Shown here: piece after piece, positions 8,158-13,563 of the stretch
Numbering within the stretch: position 1 is the first letter of the stretch
How the letters are laid out: each line of letters begins with the position of its first letter
Assembly (NCBI GenBank): GCA_023435335.1
Contig: JAEYRU010000235.1
Location: 1-13,563, forward strand
Reading direction: 5' to 3'
DNA length: 13,563 nucleotides
DNA from: Pseudomonadota bacterium
Lineage (GTDB): Bacteria; Pseudomonadota; Alphaproteobacteria; Rhizobiales; Rhizobiaceae
Made by a program: the position numbers and the translations under genes
The notes under the pieces: generated by a model
The model's input: only the letters and a program-made list of their open reading frames with translations
Database searches by the model: none
What the model was told of the DNA's origin: nothing

Positions 8158-8247
8158 CATCACGCACAAGCACAACGGGGTTGGGGGCCTCATCGTGCCT
8201 GGAATGCGCGAGCGACGAAATTTAGCCGGCTCAAGGGGCGAATACAT

Positions 8248-8658
8248 ATGATCGAGAATAAGAAGAAGCCGAATCCCATTGACGTGCATGTCGGCAGCCG
8301 CATCCGTCTGCGCCGCAACATGCTCGGCATGAGCCAGGAGAAACTGGGCGAGCTTCTGGGCATCACTTTTCAGCAAATCCAGAAATACGAGAAGGGCTCC
8401 AACCGCGTCGGCGCGAGCCGACTTCAGGCGATCGCCTCCATCCTCAACGTCTCCGTCGGCTACTTTTTCGAGGACGCACCGGTGAAGGACGCGGCGGGCG
8501 GCGGATTCGCGGAAGAGGGCCCGACGGACTACGTCGTCGATTTCCTGAGCACGACCGAGGGCCTCCAGCTCAACCGCGCCTTCGTCAAGATCGTCGATGC
8601 AAAGATTCGCAAGAAGATCGTCGATCTGGTCAAGGTGCTCGCCGAAGAAAGCCGCTGA
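8248..8658 (+). CDS. phrR: XRE/Cro-type HTH transcriptional regulator, PhrR/PraR family
   Basis: This is a small DNA-binding regulator of 136 residues with an N-terminal HTH_3 domain (about residues 16-70). MSQEKLGELLGI and TFQQIQKYEKG form the two recognition-region helices. The C-terminal half (about 85-134) is predicted helical and ends in a basic segment IRKKIVDLVKVLAEE. Family knowledge: the equivalent gene next to lnt (actA) in Sinorhizobium is phrR, induced by low pH. The related PraR represses quorum-sensing and biofilm genes in Rhizobium leguminosarum and the reb genes in Azorhizobium. The lnt-regulator-metK position matches. AAGGGG (8233-8238) precedes the ATG by nine bases. The targets in this organism are unknown, and the symbol is by homology and synteny. 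Confidence 0.85.
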   Translation: MIENKKKPNPIDVHVGSRIRLRRNMLGMSQEKLGELLGITFQQIQKYEKGSNRVGASRLQAIASILNVSVGYFFEDAPVKDAAGGGFAEEGPTDYVVDFLSTTEGLQLNRAFVKIVDAKIRKKIVDLVKVLAEESR

Positions 8659-8689
8659 GCGACGAGCGACGCGAGGGTAAGATTTTTCC

Positions 8690-8710
8690 GCAAACCGGCG
8701 CAAATCCGGC
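8690..8710 (+). repeat. Tandem imperfect direct repeat upstream of metK
   Basis: GCAAACCGGC (8690-8699) is followed head-to-tail by GCAAATCCGGC (8700-8710), the same sequence with one extra T. The period of 10-11 bases is about one helical turn, as expected for two copies of a protein-binding half-site on one DNA face. It lies just after the phrR stop in the 144-base phrR-metK gap. No known regulator is assigned. Confidence 0.45.
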
Positions 8711-8744
8711 CCGTCGCGATTGCGGTTTTCCGCGCGCTTCGTTA

Positions 8745-8785
8745 ACAGGGTGCGCCTCCGGCGGCAGCCTGTCCGCCGGTTTCTT
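8745..8785 (+). promoter_or_regulatory. metK leader with two mutually exclusive hairpins
   Basis: One hairpin pairs ACAGG (8745-8749) with CCTGT (8768-8772), TGC (8751-8753) with GCA (8764-8766), and GCC (8754-8756) with GGC (8760-8762). The other pairs CCGGCGG (8758-8764) perfectly with CCGCCGG (8773-8779) and is followed by TTTCTT (8780-8785). Because they share bases 8758-8772, only one can form at a time, as in an attenuator or riboswitch expression platform. The metK Shine-Dalgarno begins three bases later. The pairing is read directly; regulation is inferred. It does not match the SAM-II or SAM/SAH consensus as I know them. Confidence 0.4.
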
Positions 8786-8787
8786 AC

Positions 8788-8796
8788 AAGAGGGGG
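8788..8796 (+). promoter_or_regulatory. Ribosome-binding site for the GTG start of metK
   Basis: AAGAGGGGG lies six bases before GTG 8803 and fixes that codon as the start. It stands just after the second leader hairpin, close enough for leader structure to affect access. Confidence 0.6.
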
Positions 8797-8802
8797 AACC
8801 CG

Positions 8803-10074
8803 GTGGCGCGACAAGACTATCTTTTCACGAGCGAATCCGTGTCGGAGGGACATCCCGACAAGGTATGTGACCGCATCTCCGACGAAATCGTGGATCTGGT
8901 CTACCGTGAGGCGAAGAAGGCGGGCATGGATCCGTGGAAGGTCCGTGTCGCGTGCGAGACGCTGACCACGACCAATCGCGTCGTCATCGCGGGCGAGGTA
9001 CGCGTTCCCGATTCCCTGCTCAAGAAGGATCGCGACGGCAACATCCTGAAGGACAGCCGCGGCGAGCCGGTCGTCAACCCGTCCAAGTTCAAGTCCGCCG
9101 CGCGCAAGGCGATCCGCGCCATCGGCTACGAGCAGGACGGCTTCCACTGGAAGACGGCCAAGATCGACGTTCTGCTGCACGGCCAGTCGACCCATATCGC
9201 GCAGGGCGTTGACCGCGCCGCCGACAAGCAGGGCGAGGAAGGCGCCGGCGACCAGGGCATCATGTTCGGTTATGCCTGCCGCGAAACCCCCGACCTGATG
9301 CCCGCGCCGATCTACTATGCGCACAAGATACTGGAATTGCTGGCCAAGGCGCGCCATGCCGGCGAAGGCGAGGTCGCCAAGCTCGGCCCGGACGCCAAGA
9401 GCCAGGTGACGGTGCGCTATGTCGGCGGCGAGCCGAAGGAAGCCACCCAGATCGTGCTGTCGACCCAGCATATGGATGCCTCCTGGGACAACAAGAAGGT
9501 CCGCAAGGTGGTGGAGCCTTATGTGCGCGAGGCGCTGGCCTCGGGCGGCCTGACCATTGCCCCGGACTGCAACTGGTACGTGAACCCCACCGGCGCCTTC
9601 GTCATCGGCGGCCCGGACGGCGACGCGGGCCTGACCGGCCGCAAGATCATCGTCGACACTTATGGCGGTGCTGCCCCGCATGGCGGCGGCGCTTTCTCGG
9701 GCAAGGACACTACCAAGGTCGATCGCTCGGCCGCCTATGCCGCTCGCTACCTGGCCAAGAACGTGGTGGCCGCGCGGCTTGCCGACCGCTGCACGATCCA
9801 GCTTTCCTACGCCATCGGCGTCGCGCAGCCTCTTTCGATCTATGTCGACCTGCACGGGACGGGAAAGGTAGACGAGGCGAAGCTCGAGGAGGCACTGCGC
9901 AAGGTCATGGACCTGTCGCCCTCCGGCATCCGCCGGCATCTCGACCTCAACAAGCCGATCTATGCCAAGACCGCAGCTTACGGCCATTTCGGCCGCAAAG
10001 CGGGGCGCGACGGCTCCTTCTCGTGGGAGCGGACCGACCTGGTCAAGGCGCTGCGGGAGGCGGTGGCCGCCTGA
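8803..10074 (+). CDS. metK: S-adenosylmethionine synthetase MetK
   Basis: MetK makes S-adenosylmethionine from methionine and ATP in the cytoplasm. It supplies the methyl and radical-SAM cofactor used by enzymes encoded nearby (MiaB, TrmB). The 423-residue product has the N-terminal FTSESVSEGHPDKVCDRISD with the catalytic His of GHPDK at position 17. Both family signatures are present: GAGDQG at 147-152 and GGGAFSGKD at 294-302. It is longer than E. coli MetK (384), with inserts such as KKDRDGNILKDSRGEPV near residue 75, as is usual in alphaproteobacteria. The start is GTG with a good Shine-Dalgarno. trmB follows after 25 bases and is likely co-transcribed. Confidence 0.98.
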   Translation: MARQDYLFTSESVSEGHPDKVCDRISDEIVDLVYREAKKAGMDPWKVRVACETLTTTNRVVIAGEVRVPDSLLKKDRDGNILKDSRGEPVVNPSKFKSAARKAIRAIGYEQDGFHWKTAKIDVLLHGQSTHIAQGVDRAADKQGEEGAGDQGIMFGYACRETPDLMPAPIYYAHKILELLAKARHAGEGEVAKLGPDAKSQVTVRYVGGEPKEATQIVLSTQHMDASWDNKKVRKVVEPYVREALASGGLTIAPDCNWYVNPTGAFVIGGPDGDAGLTGRKIIVDTYGGAAPHGGGAFSGKDTTKVDRSAAYAARYLAKNVVAARLADRCTIQLSYAIGVAQPLSIYVDLHGTGKVDEAKLEEALRKVMDLSPSGIRRHLDLNKPIYAKTAAYGHFGRKAGRDGSFSWERTDLVKALREAVAA

Positions 10075-10099
10075 CGCGGCCACCCGGCGACGCAGTCAA

Positions 10100-10795
10100 A
10101 TGACCGCCCGGCGCAGCCGGTCCACCGAAGCCTTCTTCGGACGACGTCACGGCAAGGCCCTGAGCCCGCGCCAACTGGCGGCGGCCGAGACGCTGCTTCC
10201 CGCGCTCTCGATCGACCTCGCCTGCCCTCCGCCCGCACGACTGGCTGAACTCTTCGGGGCGAAGGTCGCGGAGGTGCGCCTGGAGATCGGCTTTGGCGGT
10301 GGCGAGCACCTGCATCACCGCGCCGGCGCAATGCCCGAGGCGGGCTTCATCGGGGTGGAACCCTTCGTCAACGGCATGGCCAAGCTGATGTCGCAGCTCG
10401 AAGTCGAGCCACGCGACAACATCCGCGTCTATGGCGACGACGCGACGCGTTTGCTCGACTGGCTGCCCGCCGGCTCGCTGGCGGGGATCGACCTTCTCTA
10501 TCCGGACCCGTGGCCGAAGAAGCGGCACTGGAAGCGCCGCTTCGTCGGCCAGGCCAACCTCGCCCGCTTCGCACGCGTCATGCAGCCGGGCGCGATCTTC
10601 CGGTTCGCCTCCGATATCGACAGCTATGTCGACTGGACGCTGCTGCATGTCCGCGCCTGCGCGCATTTCGAGTGGCTGGCCACGTCCGCCGACGACTGGC
10701 GCAAGCCCGACCCCGGCTGGCCCGGCACGCGCTACGAGGCGAAGGCCATTCGAGAGGGCCGGACGCCGGCATATCTGACCTTCCGTCGCAAATAG
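10100..10795 (+). CDS. trmB: tRNA (guanine-N7-)-methyltransferase TrmB
   Basis: TrmB is a SAM-dependent methyltransferase forming m7G46 in the variable loop of tRNAs. The 231-residue product has the SAM-binding motif EIGFGGGEH from residue 62. FIGVEPFVNGMAKL follows, then the diagnostic PDPWPKKRHWKRRF from 135 and TRYEAKAIREGR from 210. ATG 10100 is chosen because the open frame further upstream lies inside metK and the N terminus then has normal length. No strong Shine-Dalgarno is visible, so translation may depend on coupling to metK 25 bases upstream. Confidence 0.96.
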   Translation: MTARRSRSTEAFFGRRHGKALSPRQLAAAETLLPALSIDLACPPPARLAELFGAKVAEVRLEIGFGGGEHLHHRAGAMPEAGFIGVEPFVNGMAKLMSQLEVEPRDNIRVYGDDATRLLDWLPAGSLAGIDLLYPDPWPKKRHWKRRFVGQANLARFARVMQPGAIFRFASDIDSYVDWTLLHVRACAHFEWLATSADDWRKPDPGWPGTRYEAKAIREGRTPAYLTFRRK

Positions 10796-10816
10796 GCAGG
10801 CGGCTGTCGGCGCCCG

Positions 10817-10846
10817 TTGACAAGCTTCCCTGGCGAAAGCTTAGTT
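10817..10846 (+). promoter_or_regulatory. Candidate promoter and repeat operator for the tctCBA operon
   Basis: TTGACA (10817-10822) with a 17-18 base spacer leads to CTTAGT/TTAGTT (10840-10846), a plausible sigma-70 promoter about 130 bases before tctC. AAGCTT occurs twice, at 10822-10827 and 10837-10842, centred 15 bases apart between or on the two hexamers, a layout suited to repressor binding. The regulator is not in the window. Confidence 0.4.
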
Positions 10847-10898
10847 TGAGCCGAGCGGCGCATCCGCCCTTCGGCAGATGCCGTCCGACTTGCCGCTT

Positions 10899-10917
10899 CG
10901 GCCGTGTTCAACGGCCG
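10899..10917 (+). other. Stem-loop in the tctC leader
   Basis: CGGCCGT (10899-10905) pairs perfectly with ACGGCCG (10911-10917) around a five-base loop GTTCA. No T-run follows on either strand, so it is not a clear terminator. It may be a leader structure or a chance palindrome in GC-rich DNA. Confidence 0.3.
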
Positions 10918-10958
10918 CAAAACAGGCCGCCCGGGCTTACGCCGCCAACGGCCAAAAT

Positions 10959-10966
10959 GAGGAGGA
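10959..10966 (+). promoter_or_regulatory. Strong ribosome-binding site of tctC
   Basis: GAGGAGGA ends about six bases before ATG 10973, the closest match to the anti-Shine-Dalgarno in the window. It fits high expression expected of a periplasmic binding protein made in excess of its membrane partners. Confidence 0.7.
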
Positions 10967-10972
10967 ATTCCA

Positions 10973-11923
10973 ATGCGCAAGTTCATGTTCGCGGCCGTAG
11001 CCGCAGCCGGTGTCGCCTTTTCCGGGCAGGTTCTCGCGGCCGACTACAAGATCATGGCTCCGGCGGCGCCGGGCGGAGGTTGGGACCAGACCGCGCGCAC
11101 CATGCAGCAGGTGCTGCAGGACGAAGGCATATCGAGCAGCGTGCAGGTGACGAATGTCCCGGGCGCCGGCGGCACGATCGGGCTTGCCCAGTTCGTCAAC
11201 AGCGCCAAGGGCGATGCGAGCCAGCTCATCGTCGGCGGCTATGTGATGGTCGGCGCGATCCTGACCAACAATGCGCCGGTGACGCTTGACCAGGTGACGC
11301 CTATTGCCCGCCTGACCGGCGAATACGAAGTCATCGTTGTGCCGGCCGCGTCCGACATCCAGGACATGGCCGGGCTGGTGGAGAAGCTGAAGGCCGATCC
11401 CGGTGCGGTCTCCTGGGGTGGTGGCTCGGCCGGCGGCACCGACCACATCACCGCCGGGCTGATCGCCAAGGCGGTGGGCGTCGACCCCACCAAGATCAAC
11501 TACGTCGCGTTCTCCGGCGGCGGAGAGGCGCTCGCCGCGATCCTCGGTAGCCAGGTGACCGTCGGCATTTCGGGTTATGGCGAGTTTGCATCGCAGATCG
11601 AAGCCGGCCAGCTGCGCCTCCTCGGCATCTCCAGCGACGAGCGCTTCGAAGGCGTCGATGCGCCGACCTTCAAGGAGGCGGGCGTCGACGTTTCGATCCA
11701 GAACTGGCGCATGATCGCGGCGGCGCCCGACCTGACCGCCGAACAGACGGCCGCGATCACGGCCGATATCGAGAAGATGGCGCAATCCAAGAGCTGGCAG
11801 GACGCGCTGGCCGCCAAGGGCTGGGCGGACACCTTCCTGGCCGGGGACGCATTCAAGGCCCAGCTGGCCAAGGACATCGAGGCCACCTCGGCTATCCTGA
11901 AAGAGATCGGCCTCGTCCAATGA
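10973..11923 (+). CDS. tctC: Tripartite tricarboxylate transporter substrate-binding protein (TctC/Bug family)
   Basis: This is the periplasmic solute receptor of a TTT-type secondary transporter, which captures carboxylates such as citrate or related acids. The 316-residue product has a Sec signal peptide: MRKF, a hydrophobic Ala/Val stretch and likely cleavage after VLA at residue 22. It continues with YKIMAPAAPGGGWDQTAR, the family's ligand-loop segment, and NVPGAGGTIGLAQF. GGGSAGGTDH lies in the second lobe. The Bug family (PF03401) has many paralogues with different ligands (citrate, aromatic acids, amino acids), so the substrate cannot be assigned. The stop overlaps the tctB start by four bases (ATGA), showing an operon. 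Confidence 0.92.
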   Translation: MRKFMFAAVAAAGVAFSGQVLAADYKIMAPAAPGGGWDQTARTMQQVLQDEGISSSVQVTNVPGAGGTIGLAQFVNSAKGDASQLIVGGYVMVGAILTNNAPVTLDQVTPIARLTGEYEVIVVPAASDIQDMAGLVEKLKADPGAVSWGGGSAGGTDHITAGLIAKAVGVDPTKINYVAFSGGGEALAAILGSQVTVGISGYGEFASQIEAGQLRLLGISSDERFEGVDAPTFKEAGVDVSIQNWRMIAAAPDLTAEQTAAITADIEKMAQSKSWQDALAAKGWADTFLAGDAFKAQLAKDIEATSAILKEIGLVQ

Positions 11924-12405
11924 GCCTTCCGCGCGAGCAGGATGCGCAGCGCCGCCCGGATTGGGCGGCGCTGGTCATCGCCGCGGGACTGGCGGTCCTG
12001 GCGGTAGTGATCTTCTGGGACGCCCAGCGGATCGGTGGCGCGGCGACCTATGCGCGCATCGGCCCAAAGACGGTGCCGTTCGCCATCGCGTTCGCCCTGG
12101 CCGGTCTCGCCATCTGGACGACGATCGAGGCGTGGCGCGGCGATTTCCCGGAACGGGAACGCCAGAACCTGCCCCCGCTGATCTGGATCATAGGCGGCCT
12201 CGCGGCCCAGATGCTTCTCCTCAGGGCGGCAGGGTTCTCCATCGCCACGGGGCTGCTCTTCGCCGCGACCGCCAAGGCTTTCGGCAAGGGGCCGCTCTGG
12301 AAGACCATCCCGATCGGGATCGCGATCTCCTTCGCAGTCTGGTTCGCGTTCGCCAAGGGCCTGCAGCTTTCGCTGCCGCAAGGCCCGATCGAACGCCTGT
12401 TCTGA
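11920..12405 (+). CDS. tctB: Tripartite tricarboxylate transporter small membrane subunit TctB
   Basis: TctB is the small, poorly conserved inner-membrane subunit of the TTT transporter. The 161-residue product shows about four to five hydrophobic segments (near residues 15-33, 52-70, 86-101, 104-120 and 129-148). The motif YARIGPKTVPFAIAFAL after the first segment is typical of the DUF1468/TctB family (G-P-x-x-x-P). The assignment rests on this pattern and on its position between tctC and tctA. It starts inside the tctC stop (ATGA) and ends 15 bases before tctA. Confidence 0.88.
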   Translation: MSLPREQDAQRRPDWAALVIAAGLAVLAVVIFWDAQRIGGAATYARIGPKTVPFAIAFALAGLAIWTTIEAWRGDFPERERQNLPPLIWIIGGLAAQMLLLRAAGFSIATGLLFAATAKAFGKGPLWKTIPIGIAISFAVWFAFAKGLQLSLPQGPIERLF

Positions 12406-12420
12406 GGCGGAGGCGGCTCC

Positions 12421-13497
12421 GTGGACACATTTGCGCTCCTGGCCCAAGGCCTGCTGATCGCCCTCGAGCCATCGAACCTGCTCTACGCGCTGATCGGCGT
12501 GACGCTGGGCACGGCAGTGGGCGTACTGCCGGGCATCGGACCGGCTTTGACAGTCGCGCTGCTGTTGCCGGTCACCTACAAGCTCGATCCCGCCGGATCG
12601 CTCATCATGTTCGCCGGCATCTACTACGGCGGCATGTATGGCGGCTCGACCACTTCGATCCTGCTCAACACGCCGGGTGAAAGCGCGTCGGTCGTCACTG
12701 CGCTGGAAGGCAACAAGATGGCGCGCGCGGGGCGCGGCGGGCCGGCGCTGGCAACCGCCGCGGTCGGGTCCTTCGTTGCCGGCCTGATCGCAACTCTCGG
12801 GCTCGCCTTCGTCGCGCCGTGGGTGGTGAAGTTTGCGCTTTCCTTTGGTCCCGCCGAGTATTTCGCATTGATGGTGCTCGCCTTCATGACGGTCTCCGCG
12901 GCGTTCGGTGAATCCACCCTGCGCGGGCTCACCGCTCTCTTCGTCGGCCTTGCCCTGGGTCTTGTCGGCATCGACCTGCAGACCGGCCAGGCGCGCCTCG
13001 CCTTCGGCATTCCCGACCTGCTCGACGGCATCGAGGTCACGACGCTCGCGGTCGCCCTCTTTGCCATCGGCGAGACGCTGACGGTGGTCTGCTCGCCGTC
13101 GCGCGCCGCAGAAAAGGTCGAGGCGGTGAAAGGCTCCGTCATGATGACGCTGGAGGACTGGCGCCGCTCCTGGAGGCCGTGGCTGCGGGGCACGGCGATC
13201 GGTTTTCCGATCGGCGCCATGCCGGCCGGCGGCGCCGACATTGCCAGCTTTCTGTCCTACTCGGCGGAAAGGAATTTTTCGAAGCGGCCGGAGGAATTCG
13301 GCACGGGAGCGATCGAAGGCGTCGCCGGGCCGGAGGCCGCCAACAACGCCTCGGCCGCCGGCACCCTGGTGCCGCTTCTCACCCTCGGGCTGCCGACCAC
13401 GGCGACGGCGGCAATCATGCTCGCCGGCTTCCAGCAATTCGGGCTGCAGCCGGGGCCGTTGCTATTCATCACCAATGCGCAGCTCGTCTGGGGCTGA
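12421..13497 (+). CDS. tctA: Tripartite tricarboxylate transporter large membrane subunit TctA, frameshifted
   Basis: TctA is the main transport channel of the TTT system, normally about 500 residues with some 10-12 membrane helices. Here the frame gives only 358 residues. Conserved features are GVLPGIGPALTVALLLP (about residues 34-50) and YYGGMYGGSTTSILLNTPGE (about 68-87). GVAGPEAANNASAAGTLVPL and TLGLPTTATAAIML follow near the end. The frame stops at TGA 13495-13497 right after NAQLVWG, while the expected continuation lies in the next frame, so about the last 140 residues would be lost. GTG 12421 is the start, preceded by GCGGAGG (12407-13). Either a one-base sequencing loss in the GGGG run (13490-13493) or a true inactivating mutation explains this. 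Confidence 0.9.
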   Translation: MDTFALLAQGLLIALEPSNLLYALIGVTLGTAVGVLPGIGPALTVALLLPVTYKLDPAGSLIMFAGIYYGGMYGGSTTSILLNTPGESASVVTALEGNKMARAGRGGPALATAAVGSFVAGLIATLGLAFVAPWVVKFALSFGPAEYFALMVLAFMTVSAAFGESTLRGLTALFVGLALGLVGIDLQTGQARLAFGIPDLLDGIEVTTLAVALFAIGETLTVVCSPSRAAEKVEAVKGSVMMTLEDWRRSWRPWLRGTAIGFPIGAMPAGGADIASFLSYSAERNFSKRPEEFGTGAIEGVAGPEAANNASAAGTLVPLLTLGLPTTATAAIMLAGFQQFGLQPGPLLFITNAQLVWG

Positions 13498-13563
13498 TCG
13501 CCAGCCTTCTCGTCGCCAATCTGATGCTGCTGGTGCTGAACCTGCCGATGATCGGCCTTTGGG
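13494..13563 (+). pseudogene. tctA: Continuation of tctA in the shifted frame, running off the window
   Basis: From CTG at 13494 the frame reads LIASLLVANLMLLVLNLPM and then IGLW to the window end, without a stop. This is the standard TctA sequence expected directly after the VWG that ends the main frame. Restoring one base near 13490-13494 joins the two frames. Whether the gene is broken in the organism cannot be decided from this sequence alone. Confidence 0.85.

Noticed and set aside
8741..8800. SAM-II or SAM/SAH riboswitch upstream of metK
   Set aside because: The conserved core sequences of those classes are not recognisable; only generic competing hairpins are seen, so no named riboswitch is called.
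8128..10083. 651-codon open frame on the minus strand opposite phrR and metK
   Set aside because: It is antisense to two clear genes, has no recognisable domain and a composition typical of reverse frames in GC-rich coding DNA.
10899..10925. Intrinsic terminator after trmB
   Set aside because: The 7-base-pair stem is followed by CAAAACAGG rather than a T-run, and no T-run borders it on the other strand.
11575..13437. 620-codon open frame on the minus strand opposite tctC, tctB and tctA
   Set aside because: Very rich in R, G, D and E with no motif; it mirrors the codon bias of the + strand transporter genes.

Overview
The window is about 13.5 kb of GC-rich, tightly packed DNA with nearly every gene on the + strand. 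The gene order tsaB-rimI-plsC-miaB-phoH-ybeY-corC-lnt-(HTH regulator)-metK-trmB is a conserved chromosomal core block of alphaproteobacteria, especially Rhizobiales. The codon use, the long MetK form, the PhrR/PraR-type regulator between lnt and metK, and a Bug-type tricarboxylate transporter suggest a rhizobial relative, perhaps near Mesorhizobium, Aquamicrobium or Nitratireductor. The family-level placement is inference.

Layout. Bases 1-215 are the C-terminal end of a GNAT acetyltransferase that began before the window and overlaps the GTG start of tsaB. tsaB (tRNA t6A synthesis) and rimI (protein N-acetylation) overlap by one base, and plsC (lysophosphatidate acyltransferase) follows closely. 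Then come miaB (tRNA methylthiolation), phoH/ybeZ, ybeY (RNase and 16S rRNA maturation), corC (CBS-domain protein) and lnt (lipoprotein N-acylation). Gaps between rimI and corC are only 17-45 bases, which suggests one or a few operons. Larger gaps precede lnt (98 b), phrR (126 b) and metK (144 b). trmB (tRNA m7G46 methyltransferase) follows metK after 25 bases.

After trmB there is a 177-base gap holding a candidate promoter. Then comes a separate operon, tctC-tctB-tctA, encoding a tripartite tricarboxylate transporter: periplasmic binding protein, small membrane subunit and large membrane subunit. The first two overlap by four bases. This accessory-type operon sits where I would expect rimP-nusA in many Rhizobiales. 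tctA carries an apparent one-base frameshift near 13490-13494: the reading frame stops at 13497, but the conserved TctA sequence continues in another frame to the window edge.

Functionally, the core block serves translation quality (tsaB, rimI, miaB, ybeY, trmB), envelope and lipid assembly (plsC, corC, lnt), methyl-donor supply (metK, whose product SAM is used by MiaB and TrmB) and regulation (phrR). I saw no rRNA, tRNA, CRISPR array, transposase or phage gene. No previously undescribed multi-gene system is evident. The best points for a second look are the tctA frameshift, a metK leader with two mutually exclusive hairpins, tandem repeats in that leader, and palindromes in the phrR and tctC promoter regions.
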